Shown here: positions 47,401 through 58,190 of the stretch, piece after piece
Numbering within the stretch: position 1 is the stretch's first letter
Layout: every line of letters starts with the position of its first letter
From: Hirundichthys speculiger
Taxonomy: Eukaryota > Chordata > Actinopteri > Beloniformes > Exocoetidae
NCBI GenBank assembly: GCA_018398805.1
Contig: JAGFBZ010000817.1
Coordinates: 2,331,001 to 2,395,000, forward strand
DNA length: 64,000 bases
Reading direction: 5' to 3'
Notes under the pieces: model-generated
What the model was told of the DNA's origin: nothing
What the model saw: only the letters and a program-made list of their open reading frames with translations
Databases searched by the model: none
Position numbers and translations under genes: made by a program

Positions 47401-48430
47401 GGTCTTAGTGGAAAGGAGGGTGGAATCGGAGGCAGTGCAGCAATGGAGAGCGTGGGCATTGATAATGCAGGCCTGGGAAGAATGGGGAAGACTGGTGGAG
47501 GGAACAATGACTTGAGTGGTTCTAGGATTGGATATGGGTCGGATGGATATGATGGCAACACTGAGGCCTATGCAGAGCAGGCTGTGGAGCTGACGGAGAG
47601 AAGGACAGTGCTCATTAGGTAAAGGTACCACCAGGTATCTTTTCCATGCTTTCTAACAAGGTGTCCTTTAAATCCATGACTTATATTCCAAAAAAAATAG
47701 AATCAGAAATCATCTTGATTTGGAAGCATTAACTGAACAAATCAAAACCTGATCACACAAGCAAGTGTGCCCATGCCCATGTTTATAGGGTGCTTCAGGG
47801 CTTAAAGGGGTGAAATGTACTAATGCTGTGCTCCATTTACCTCGGAAGTCTGAAGTGAGAATGACATCACACCCAAGTTTACCAGGTTGCAGGTTCACAA
47901 TCAGAGAAAACATGTATGCTCACAGGTAAATCAGATTTAACTGTTTGACAAAACATGTACACCATTAATGTTTCCAAATGTTATATCAGCTATTCCAGCT
48001 GTAAAAAAAAAAATCATAACAATACTGTGCATTGTATTTAGCAATTACAAACAGCATGGCAACAAGTGCACTGATAAAAAGCACATGTGCACAGTCAGAC
48101 TGAGCCATGTTGGACCCATTCTGAAGCCCAGGTGGGTGAGGTTCCTCCAACTTTCCGAGATGGAATTCCGACTACAGGGGGTTTTCCAGTTGAAACTTTT
48201 GACAAGGAACTCAGAAATTCCGACTTCCGATTTCAAATGGAATGCACCACAAATGCTCTCAGACAGATTTAGGATTAGGGTTTGCATACTTTTTTTTACT
48301 CAGTTAAAATTTCTTTATTTTTCTCCTCCCCTACAGAACCGTTAAAAATGAGGACGATGTGCTGGAGATGGACCACCAAGAACAGACCTACACCATCACT
48401 GGTGCTGCAGATGACTCTGATGTCGAGTGA
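44248..48430 (+). CDS. cytoplasmic intermediate filament protein with long Gly-rich tail (thread-keratin gamma-like?)
   Basis: Eleven exons: 44248-44471, 44650-44809, 44960-45109, 45315-45434, 45531-45626, 45709-45843, 45971-46081, 46161-46271, 46405-46529, 46634-47618 and 48337-48430. About 770 residues once frame breaks are allowed for. Order: a Ser/Arg-rich head; coil 1A ([20 protein letters not shown]); coils 1B and 2; the helix end motif [18 protein letters not shown] in exons 9-10; a Gly/Ser-rich tail of about 325 residues; and a C-terminal stretch [16 protein letters not shown] ending [12 protein letters not shown]. There is no lamin-type coil 1B insert. The rod is closest to type III or thread-keratin gamma proteins, not to ordinary type I or II keratins. 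In fish such genes are linked to skin and mucus, by inference only. The tail shows three single-base frame breaks. A TATA box precedes the gene and AATAAA (48654-48659) follows it. Confidence 0.88.
44650..44809 (+). CDS. filament gene exon 2, coil 1A
   Basis: Codes [20 protein letters not shown] and the helix initiation motif [10 protein letters not shown]. It is separated from the head by an intron, unlike the single large first exon of vimentin-type genes. Donor GTATAG. Confidence 0.9.
44960..45109 (+). CDS. filament gene exon 3, coil 1B start
   Basis: Codes [20 protein letters not shown] onward to IADQMRVQR, a heptad pattern. Phase 0 to phase 0. Confidence 0.92.
45315..45434 (+). CDS. filament gene exon 4, coil 1B
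   Basis: Codes [20 protein letters not shown] then [20 protein letters not shown]. Forty codons, phase 0. Confidence 0.92.
45531..45626 (+). CDS. filament gene exon 5, coil 1B end
   Basis: Codes [20 protein letters not shown] then [12 protein letters not shown], typical of the end of coil 1B. Confidence 0.92.
45709..45843 (+). CDS. filament gene exon 6, linker and coil 2 start
   Basis: Codes [20 protein letters not shown] then [20 protein letters not shown]. The donor GTAACA is followed at once by a run of over 20 C. Confidence 0.92.
45850..45873 (+). repeat. poly-C run
   Basis: More than 20 C with a single G just past it (45874), starting six bases inside an intron after the exon 6 donor. 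Confidence 0.95.
45971..46081 (+). CDS. filament gene exon 7, coil 2
   Basis: Codes [20 protein letters not shown] onward to EIAGAKKD; the WYKNKF phrase is a coil 2 landmark. Confidence 0.92.
46161..46271 (+). CDS. filament gene exon 8, coil 2
   Basis: Codes [20 protein letters not shown] then [17 protein letters not shown]. 111 bases, phase 0. Confidence 0.92.
46405..46529 (+). CDS. filament gene exon 9, helix termination motif
   Basis: Codes [20 protein letters not shown] and [20 protein letters not shown], the conserved rod end. It ends in phase 2 inside the Arg codon. Confidence 0.95.
46634..47618 (+). CDS. filament gene exon 10, Gly-rich tail (frame breaks)
   Basis: Starts [19 protein letters not shown], then a long Gly/Ser/Thr repeat, and ends [15 protein letters not shown]. 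Length is 985 bases, although a multiple of three is needed. The sensible frame changes near 47200, 47295 and 47390. Confidence 0.85.
48337..48430 (+). CDS. filament gene exon 11, C-terminus
   Basis: Codes [20 protein letters not shown] then [10 protein letters not shown] and TGA (48428-48430). The RTVLIRTV junction resembles the LLIKTVE tail of type III filament proteins. Confidence 0.88.
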
Positions 48431-48653
48431 GCAACATAGATTCCCCGGTGACCTCCCCTCGCCCTTAATTCTCCACGCCCCCCTGAGCTTCGCACTGACC
48501 AAACCCCATGTCTGGACACTGACCTTTGCCCTTTGGCCTGGACAAGAAGACCACGAGTGACCCTTCGCTACAGACTGAAACCTCACTAGAAACACCTTGC
48601 TCTCTAAAGCTTTTGTGTGCACCCCCCCCCTTTTTTTTTTTCAGTTTGCCACA

Positions 48654-48659
48654 AATAAA
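48654..48659 (+). terminator. polyadenylation signal of the filament gene
   Basis: AATAAA 224 bases after the stop codon, followed by a T-rich stretch. Confidence 0.8.
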
Positions 48660-48699
48660 GCTATCAGCATTCAATTATCCTGTCTTTCTTTTATTTGAT

Positions 48700-50000
48700 C
48701 ACTTTATGTTGGTTTTGTTTAAGGACAAGGAATACTTTTGATTCTGTTTTCATGGTGATAAAAACACATTTCTTTGTTCGGGCAAAAGAGATATCATTAT
48801 AACCTGATAAGGAGTGGAAAAAAAAAAGAGAGAAGAAGTTCCAAGAGAGCAGCTAAACAGAAATGCAGGGCCAGAGACACCTGAGGGTCGAGCCGTTTGC
48901 CCTGACACTTTCCAGAGCGCTAAAGAATCAGTCAGTCAAACTCTGTCCTGCAACAGAGTGACGGCTTACAGCCGTTTTCTGTCCTCATTCCATCCACGTC
49001 CACACCTTTTTCTCCTGCTGCTGATTGGGAGAGATTGGATCTGGCCAGCAGATGCCAAACACACTCAGTGTCCTGCTCAGGGGGAGAGAGCAGAGAAATG
49101 TAACACACCAAAGCTCAGGAGCAGGACCAAGACTGATACGGATGGAAAAAAAAAAGACTACAGCACTATTTTTATTGTAAATGAAACACATCATTTACAG
49201 TGCAAAAGTCTTAGAAACCCCTGGTTTCTTTGTTTTATCAAGGTTATTTTGACATCCTTATTTATTTTCCAGTCTCTTTCATATACAGAAAGCTAAATAG
49301 AATAGAATTCTAAATAAAACCATTGCAAACATTGTATGACACAGTCTCCTTAGAAAGGGTTAAATCTGTGCTTGGTTCTACACAGAATGCTGATTTCTGC
49401 TTGTAAAATCCTTATTTTCTGAGTATTGTGTGGTTTTATTTTTATTTACATATTATCATGACCCAGAAGATTTAAAAAAGAAAAAAAAAAAAATCCAATA
49501 ATCGACCAAACAGATTAATTAAGTTGAATTCCTTGTTACAGATGCATTTTTTGTTTGCATCTTAATAAAATAGAGCAACAAATGTGGGTGGTTCTTTAAA
49601 CTTTGGTAAAAAAAAAATAAAAAAAAAGACTACAGGTGACTCAAACTTGTACTGTGACTAAATTAAACAAAGGATTGAAACTGCAATTCTCTTCACAAAG
49701 TAAAAAGCTTCGACAATAAAGTGAAACTCTCTTTTGTGTAGATTTTTGTTACTTTGAGGCTTATTGCTTCATGTGTTATTTTAGCACAGTTTTTTTTTTA
49801 AAAAAAATCTAAATGGATATAGCACTCGATAACAGAGAGACAAAGAAATTACCTCATTGAATAAAGAAATGTTAAAGATAATAAAACAAAAGAATAAACA
49901 AATAAATGAAATAACCTCAGTCCCACCCTGCTGGATCCAGAACATGTACCTCAGGTGAGTCTTTTTTTCATATATCATGTATAAAAGGCTTTGGATTACT
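48700..50000. other. intergenic, AT-rich
   Basis: Nothing recognisable. The 160-codon open frame at 48814-49296 has no family resemblance and is treated as chance. Confidence 0.6.
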
Positions 50001-51229
50001 ATGGCACGTACTTCATGTGAATGTAACCATTATTTCTCTCCTACATCATAATTTCCACAAGCTCATCCCACCGGAACTCCGAGGAGACAATTAGTCCGAA
50101 CCCAGAAATGTCAGTCGCAGATATAATGAGGAGTCTGGAGACGATCATACCATCAGACTGCATGTTGTTGCGGGGAATTATTAATGTGCACTCAACCCGA
50201 AGGATGAGTAAATAAGAGTCCTCCTTTCAGGTTTGAGTTCAGGGAATGACATCTATGAGGTGATAAAAATTTTCTATATAAATTACAAAGGACCGTTTGT
50301 TTACGTGGAGCTCTCCATGGTGCTTATTTCAACATTTAATCAGCTGAAATGAAATATAAAGTGTATATTTTCCATGCATACACAAATAAAAATACATGAA
50401 GATGTATTGCTCAAAATAATAAATCTAAACTTTGAATTTTGAATATGTGACAGTTTGAGAAATGACATTGGAAATCTATTTATTTATTTTTTCTTACCAT
50501 TGTTCGTTTTTATGCCACTATCATCAATATGGTGTAACTGGTTTAGACTTTATTCTCTTAAAAAATGAAATTAAAAGAGATAGGCAATAATATTTACGTA
50601 GCAATTGTTGTCCTAATTCCCAAGAGATTAGTTAAAACATCTCTCCACATTGAGGAAAGTCAAAGATGCATGTTTTAAAACATGCTCTTTGCCATTATAG
50701 TTGTTTGACTCACAGTTTTGGTTTTGCAGAAACAGCCCACATGGTCAAGTGGGTCAGTAACCTTCCTCCTGTGAGAAAAAATCCCGTTTAACTCTGAGCC
50801 CAAGTGTTCACTAAGAAGGCCAAAAGTTGTGACTTTCTTTGAAACATGCGATTTTCTGTCACTTTGTGCACATGCTCCGGGTGGCTAAATCCCAATTAGG
50901 GTCGGTCGACACGCTGCTCCATTCACGCAGAGCCATGGCTGCATACATTTGCCTAGGAATGAACTCTTCAAATAGATCTGCTGCTAAAATGCGTTGGACA
51001 GCACAGAGAATCGGACGGAGTGACACTTTCTTTCCGAGGCGCTCGAGTGAGAAAAGGTATGAATTTATAAGGTACACCGAAACATATCAATTCCCGCAAC
51101 TTCACACGCCTTTATCCTCATCTACTCATGCGAGAGGCAGCGACTTAAAGTGGAGAAAATGTGGCCTGAAAAAAAAGCCCGGCGCAGAAAAAAAAAAACC
51201 TTTGAGACTTTGAATACCAAAACGGTGCA

Positions 51230-51450
51230 GCCCACTTTGAGGAGGGAAAAAAAAAGGGAGAGAAGGCATCCTGAATAAAATCACGCATGAACAGCGTTGA
51301 ATCAGGTGCCGTTTGTTCGGCTCCTCTCTAATGCGATTTTGAATATTAGTCTGGCTTAAAATCCCAATCATGTCATCTGGTGGGAGTCTCATACAAGCAT
51401 AATTACTATTCAAACGCGACGCTAATGTCCCACCCGCATCTAGCTGGTCA
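51230..51450. promoter_or_regulatory. enhancer-like segment upstream of prdm13
   Basis: Dense in homeodomain-type and bHLH cores: AATAAAATCACGCATGAAC, GCATAATTACTATTCAAACG, and CATCTG (51374-51379) followed at one base by TGGGAG (51381-51386), an E-box next to an RBPJ-like core. No repeat signature. It lies about 3.6 kb upstream of the prdm13 ATG. Confidence 0.4.
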
Positions 51451-51465
51451 GGCTGCACCTCTTCC

Positions 51466-51499
51466 ATATATATATATATATATATAGATATATATATAT

Positions 51500-51581
<82 letters not shown>
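51466..51581 (+). repeat. (TA)n microsatellite
   Basis: About 58 TA units with two GATA interruptions near the left end. Confidence 0.97.
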
Positions 51582-51584
<3 letters not shown>

Positions 51585-51597
51585 ATATTTTGATTTT

Positions 51598-51780
51598 CCT
51601 TTTTTTTAATGAAGATTCAAAGCTTAAATAAGGAGCTGAATTAAAATATACAATAAAATATACAATGATGCAGCTTTAACCATTATGTTTTAGTTATGTC
51701 TGTAACACATATGTGATCATAATAATAATTTATGCTGCCAGGCAGTAATTAACTAATGCAGCCGTGAAAAGTTGTGAAAA
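51598..51780. repeat. inverted-duplicate segment, copy 2
   Basis: Matches the reverse complement of 7655-7905 with two or three deletions. It adjoins a (TA)n run, as copy 1 adjoins TA-rich sequence. Confidence 0.75.
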
Positions 51781-51839
51781 AAAAATATATATGTACTTTT
51801 CTTTGGAAGAAAAAAAAAAGTGTGACCTAACAAATGATA

Positions 51840-52260
51840 AATGCGTAGGTAGGTGTGGATTTAAATGTGGGGGGATTAAAGGATTCAGACAAACACCAAG
51901 TCATCTCTACAACGTGGGAATCTGTGAGAAATCGGCCACGTTGCTAACTGGGACAATGATCCGGCCTCTCCTCCTGAATAGCCCCAAGGAGGTTTATGGG
52001 TCGACATAAAAAATGTGTTTTCTTCTTAGCTCAGAGGGGTCTTAAATGGTTCGGCCATTGAAGCCGCACCAGGAGAGGTGGTGGTGAACCTTTGGCACCC
52101 CTGAAGTATGGCTCAGTCAAGGAGCGTGAATGGAGATCCCTGGTGGGGCATTGCTCTCTGCATTTAGCGCGTTGCTCTGCAGACAGGTTGTTCCTCTATA
52201 TTCATGGCTCATTAATGGCCAACCAGTTAAATCAGAGCCTCGCCTGCACATAGACAGTTA
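51840..52260. promoter_or_regulatory. enhancer-like segment upstream of prdm13
   Basis: Balanced composition without repeats. The part near 52195-52240 reads TATTCATGGCTCATTAATGG then CCAACCAGTTAAATCAG, with palindromic CATTAATG. Candidate conserved non-coding element; similar content recurs at 53020-53110 (CATCGGATTATTGCCC). Confidence 0.35.
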
Positions 52261-54621
52261 AAATCCTAAAAAAGAAAAGGGGGAAAAAGGAGGCTGGCAA
52301 GAGGCGAGAGAGCCTCCCATAAAAAAACCTTCCCCTCCTACTGCAAGCTCCGATTCTTTTCAGGTCGTTATTTCAGTTCATTAAAGAGATGGAGTTCACT
52401 TAAGAGAGAGAAGCGCACTAGCGGAATGCTGTTGATGGACGCCGCAATATTGTTCCAGAATAAAGATCCAACCATGTAATTAATGTGTCTTTTTTTTCCC
52501 CCCTCCCGTCTTAAAAAAAATAAAAAGGGAGGATGGACAATACCGCCGGTCAGGCCATTTAATTTCATTTAATTTTCCATCCCATTTGCTCCCAACACTG
52601 CCTTCGCTCCGACTCGGAGCCCTTTGACTACACTCTTCAGGGCTCCGGAGCGCAACGAGGAGCGGCATCTCCGCAAAAACAGAAAGAAAACGTCCTCTCT
52701 TTTTTCTCCTGCAGCCCCCCGCCTCTTCTCTCTCTTCTCTCTCTCTCTCTCAGTCACAGAATAATTCATTTCACTGTGGAGAAGTACGGGTCTGAAAAGC
52801 AGCGCCGTGGTGGATGTGATGGGAACCAGTGGTAAATGGCGAGGCTTTTGCGCAGCCTGGCGCAAACACAGCGCACATTGATGTGATTGTGCGCGTGTGG
52901 TTCGGACTGTTTGACGCAAGGAAGAGAAGATGGAGAAGGGCATTTGTTTAAGCTTATTTGCAGGCCTGTTGAATGATGCTGATCTTTTAGAAAAATGTCA
53001 GGTAACCCCTCAAGCCAATCCCTCTACATCCCTCCGCTGTTTATTTTCGCTACTCTCCATCGGATTATTGCCCAAATGAATAAAAGACAAAGAGCTGGGG
53101 GCCAGAGTGGACAGGTCAGGGGCCAACATGGTCACGGTCTGGACTGCTCGCCCACAGGTTCTTGTTCCTCCACTCAGACGCATCAGCGCAGCGTCAAAAA
53201 CCTTTCAACAGCTCGGAACAACCTGCTGCACACGACTCCATCAACCGTCTAGTTCTCACCCAGACCTCAGATTTCCTAAATGTGTGGATTTCAAGGGTTC
53301 TGTTGTCACCAGGGTCACGTGGCTTGAGACTCATATGTAAAAATTAGAAGATATTTCTGGAGAGGCAACAGTTGTTCTGGTGGCATAAATCCTCTAAATC
53401 CACATTTTCCCTTTAAAAAAATGGACGTTTCTTATTGATGGCATCATATTATGTTTTATTTATATAAGCTTTATACATATATTTGTGAACGAATTTTTTT
53501 TTTAAAGAAGCCTTTACAAAGACGCAGGGCAGCTATTTTCTTTTGAATATTTTTTTCCTATGATATCCATTTAATTTCTGTGTATAAGCTTTTTTTCTTT
53601 CCACCCTCATTAAAAAAAAAAATTTTTTTTTTTTACAGAGGAGTCATTTTAACTCTGTATCCATACTGTTTTTCATAAAAAAATTTTATTTTATTTTATT
53701 TGCCAATTGTAAATCCGAGCCATCACTCCACCAATTCATCATAAATGGAGGGAAAATCCACAAATCCAACAGCGAGTTGATCTATTTTTTTTAAATATTT
53801 AAAATGGTTAAAATCAAATTTGTGTTCCACGTGAGGCAAAAAAATCATTGTCATACATTTCAAACATAAATTACAGGATCACGCGCGCCTTCCTCGTCTT
53901 TGTTCAGATATAAAAGTGCGCTGATTTCATTGCAAGACAAGAAAACCACAAGTGTGTGAGCGTTGGGAAGATGCTGATGTTATTTTTTTGTCCCCCCCCT
54001 TCCGCGTCTCTCCTCCTGCTGGTGGTTCTTCCTTTTCAGTACCTGCCTGAGCTCAACCCGGCACACGCCGAGAGTCAATAGAAGTTAACAAGTCCTCCAA
54101 CTTTCCTGCTCCTTTTGTGAAATTTAAGGACGGCAAAAAAGGAGGAGGGAGAGACGGAGCCCCTTTGAAGTAGGCAGAGCCTGAAAAAAAAAATGCCGGC
54201 CAAGTAGATTTAAAGTAGCCACTGATTTCCAAAAACCCGCCTTTGAAAGGGAAGAATGGAGAAGGGACGGGATTTATGGGGGAATTATACAGTGGATTTG
54301 TCAGTTAAAATATCGGAACTGTCTGCAGGACAAAGTCACACGCTGAGGATTAATGGCCGCTCTGGACCTTTGATTCCGCGCTCTCTTTTCTCTGGCCTTG
54401 ACAAATTGGATTTCGGGGATGGGAAGGTCGAGCGGCCCTTTGTGTCTCTTGACCGTTTTTGGAGCGATTCATTATGCGGCGGAGTGAGGGAAAGTGTCCA
54501 TGTGACCGGGCCGGGCCGGTTTTTTCTCCCCTCTCCACACAGCTGCTGGGAGAGCCCAACTCTCTCACACTCACACAAACACAAACTTACTCACTGCTGC
54601 TGCTGCTGCAGACTCAGGACC

Positions 54622-54774
54622 GCCCCCCCCCCCAACCCCCCTCCACCCCCCCCCCTCTCCAAACCTGCATCCCTTCCTTCAGTAGCTGCGCGCAGTCACA
54701 CACTCTCATCCTCAGATAGAAAGATCCTCTGGGGTGGGGGGTGGGGGGTGGGGGTGTGGTGGGGGGTGGGGGGG
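54622..54774. promoter_or_regulatory. C-run and G-run pair in prdm13 leader
   Basis: C-rich runs at 54622-54660 and G-rich runs at 54731-54774, the latter with at least six runs of four or more G separated by single T or GT. Either strand can form a quadruplex, or the two runs can pair. The ATG is about 180 bases downstream. Confidence 0.7.
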
Positions 54775-54951
54775 TACCTTACCGCCGCTCCATCACTAGA
54801 AAAGCAGCGGAGCGCAGCGCCGCGGCGTCACTCTGAGGGCGGATGTCGGCCTGTCCTCACCGTCTTCCTCATCCTCCTCCTCCTCCTTCCCCGCGCGCTC
54901 TCTCGCCATCAGTGTCCACTAGTCTTCATGGTTCTGATCTCCCCCCACGCC

Positions 54952-55095
54952 ATGCAGGGCACCAAGGCGTCCACCACCGTCAGCGTGTTCGCGGACTGCA
55001 GCGTCCCGTCCGGGCTCCGGATCGGACCGGTACCGGGCGTCTTCAAGCTGGGGAAGTACGCGTCGGACCGGAAGGAAGTTGGACCCAAGAAAAAG
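54952..55095 (+). CDS. prdm13: prdm13 exon 1
   Basis: Codes the start of the PR domain and ends EVGPKKK at donor GTAAAG, phase 0. The frame stays open for 232 codons upstream, but homology begins only here. Confidence 0.9.
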
Positions 55096-58000
55096 GTAAA
55101 GATGATGATACTTATTTCAAAAGAGGAAAGAAGTTTATCAAAACGTTGCTTTAGATGAAAAAAAAAAGTTATTTATGATATCTTAAAACAAATACAGCTT
55201 ATAAACAGACATAAGAACCAAAGGAAAGAAGAAGATTGTATTCTCTTTATATCTTTTTTTATTCGAAAAGGAAACTGTCAAACTCTCCAGGGCCTAAAGT
55301 TATTAATTGGTTTGGCCTGTCAGCTTGGAAATAATTGAGCTCCATTAGTGGCTCGACTTGTCAGTCTGTGGCTCTGCTTAACCGGTTTAATGGGCGGCTC
55401 GGCTCGGCTCGGCTCTGCTGTGTGAGACTGGACGCCTCACATTTCACTGCCTGCCGGGCCTGTTATCCCCATGAGCCGTTTATCCTTAATGCAACCCGGC
55501 CGCAGAAAGATGCCAATGAGGTCGGGACCCCAGCCTCCGGGGAGGCAATGAAGAAATGTTCACAGCAAAAAAAAAAAAAAAAATCAGAAACAACCTGCAT
55601 CCGTGCGTCATTATCCGGATAAACAGCAGGCTAAGGCGAATATTTGAAATCCAAAATCTTTCATACAATAAATTGTAATTGAAAAAGAAATTCAAAAAAA
55701 TTGTAAACAGTTACTTTTACATGCAAAATGTGAAAGATTTACTGTTCCATAAGAGCATGTGTAAGTACAGGCTGTTATTGCAGAGAGCTGTCAGCGGCTG
55801 AGATTGATGCGTCTAAATGCGCGTGGCCCCGGGGAAGCAGCGGATCATCAGGTGCAATCTCTGTGTCAAATGTCACGCTTCGATCTTTAATGTCCTCCAA
55901 CAGTTTAGAAACGCTCTGACACTCCTCAAATTCATTTCCCATATCAACTCAATTAGGCCCGTTTTACATTCTCTTTAGGAAATTATCCGCTGAGCGGATA
56001 AAGACGCGCTGAACGCGCAGCAGCGCACCTACAGATAACAGATAATAATGTGGAGAAGACAGAAATTGTTTAGCAAAAAAAAAAAAAAAAAAAAAACAAA
56101 TAAATAGAGGTAAATTATATCTTAATAATAACAATAATTATAATTATTATTATAAAAATGATAATAGTTGAAGTTATTTCTTGCCTGAAAGCCTCACATA
56201 GTTCAGACTGGCAAAATTCAAGTTTCGATTTCTGGCTCAGATCCGACTGGTTCGCGGGGAGTTCGTGGACGAGTCGGGCTGTCCCGTGCCGGACTGGATC
56301 GGGTTCATCCGCGCCGCGAGGAACAGTCAAGAGCAAAACCTGGAGGCGGTGTCGGACTTACCTGGTGGACAGGTGCATATTTGCCCCATTAAATCATACT
56401 TGTAATACTCTATTCTTTTTTTTTTTATAAAGCAAAAACACTTGAGTTAACTCAGCTTTTTTTTTCCATTTTCTATGTGGAGATTTTCTATCGGGTTCTG
56501 AGAGAAATCTCAGCAGGAGAGGAGCTCAGTGTCTGGTACTCCAATGCTCTGGCCCAGTGGTACGACATCCCAACCACGGCCACTCCCACGCACGACGAGA
56601 AAGGTAAAGGAAACATCTAATTATGGTGAAATGCATCAGGGGAACTGGGACAGTTTTTCTGGTTGTTGTTGCTTTTAAGAGCATGTGGTAAAAAAAAAAA
56701 AAAAAAAAGGAAAGACATAGCTCTGCAGTTTATTCGATTTTAATTGTAATAATAATAACAATATTAATTTGTAATAATAATATTAATAATGGAAGCCTGT
56801 TTGCTGGACATCAACATGTGGAAAATTTAACGTCTGACAGTACCCTCCATTATTGCCCTTCATATGGAATTATTATTATTTATTTTATTTTGTTTTTGTT
56901 TTTTTAAAAGAGCAATCTATTTACGTTTTAAATATATTTTGTAAAGCATCGCTATCGTTCATATGGGGAATATAACATATTATAACATATTCTTGCTAAT
57001 AAAATTAGTGCAATTGTAATAATTATTTTATGTTGACGTAAAAAGACGAATTTGACCCTTAACGGCTGGAAACAATAATAAAAATAAAATTAAAAAGCTA
57101 TCTCAGTTTGGTCAGAAATACACACAAAAACATCCATTCATCCCTTAAACGAACAACCACACGCATCAGCCTGTGTTTGGATTTTTAATGCATTTGTTTG
57201 GGTTTGCAATAATACTTCAGAGTTTGCGCTTCGGGATTAAAGTTTAATCTTTCTGAAAAGGCGGCTCAGCAGAGACTAATCCTATTACAGGATTACAGGA
57301 GAAGGCTATCAACCGATTATCAACCGATACTCGGATCAGAAAATTCCTTCAATAGACAATTATTTATGATTCTATATATTATCATCTCTATAGTATTCCG
57401 ATCTGGAAGGGCCTCTCAACTAATTTATACACGCAAACTACAAAGCTCGATATGATATCAGTCGAGGCAAAGTAATTACGGTGCTTGAGACGCAGAAAAT
57501 AAAAGCAATTAAAATCCGAACTGAGCGCAGAGGAAGAAGAGGCCGTTGATTTAGTGGAGAGACGGAGGTTAACGAACGCCATTAACATTCATGTATTCAA
57601 AAGCAAATAATTCAAAAACAAGTGCTTCACGGTAAATTAGGAGGGTGCGTTAAAGTATTGTGGCCTAATGAAAGCTAACTTTTATGTGGGCTGTATAGCC
57701 CATTGGCCTGATTGTGCGGCCGGACACACCGTGTGCGCTCCTGGACATACGCTCCTCTCCCATTATGAGGCGTCAACAGATGGGCCCGCGCCATTGTTTC
57801 TGGAGAGTTGCGATTTCAAGCAACAGCTGCTGTCACTTCCACGGGAAAGAGTGCAGAGAGGGAAAGAGCCCTGCCTTGAATGCGTCGGCCTCGGAGCGCC
57901 AGATTGGGCAGGGCGTTTGCCCTTTTGATGGTGATCATAAACAATGGCCTGTATGAGGATTACAAAATCATTACATCTATATTATATTCTGAGCGCGCCA

Positions 58001-58109
58001 CTGGGGGTCATTAAGACGGCTCCTTGTGTCTATTACCTTTTGGCACCAGATCTTAAAAAGGGAATCTCAACCACTATGCCTCAATGAAATTTCCAGGTGA
58101 TATTCTGAA

Positions 58110-58190
<81 letters not shown>

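Noticed and set aside
44248..48430. Ordinary type I or type II keratin
   Set aside because: The coil 1A and C-terminal sequences fit type III/thread-keratin proteins better, and the KTVE-like tail end is absent from typical keratins.
48814..49296. 160-codon ORF downstream of the filament gene
   Set aside because: No recognisable family, no splice or promoter context, composition like its AT-rich surroundings; probably chance.
54256..55158. 300-codon plus-strand ORF taken as a single-exon gene
   Set aside because: Only its last 48 codons before donor GTAAAG at 55096 match PRDM13; the rest is GC-rich leader and the end is intron.
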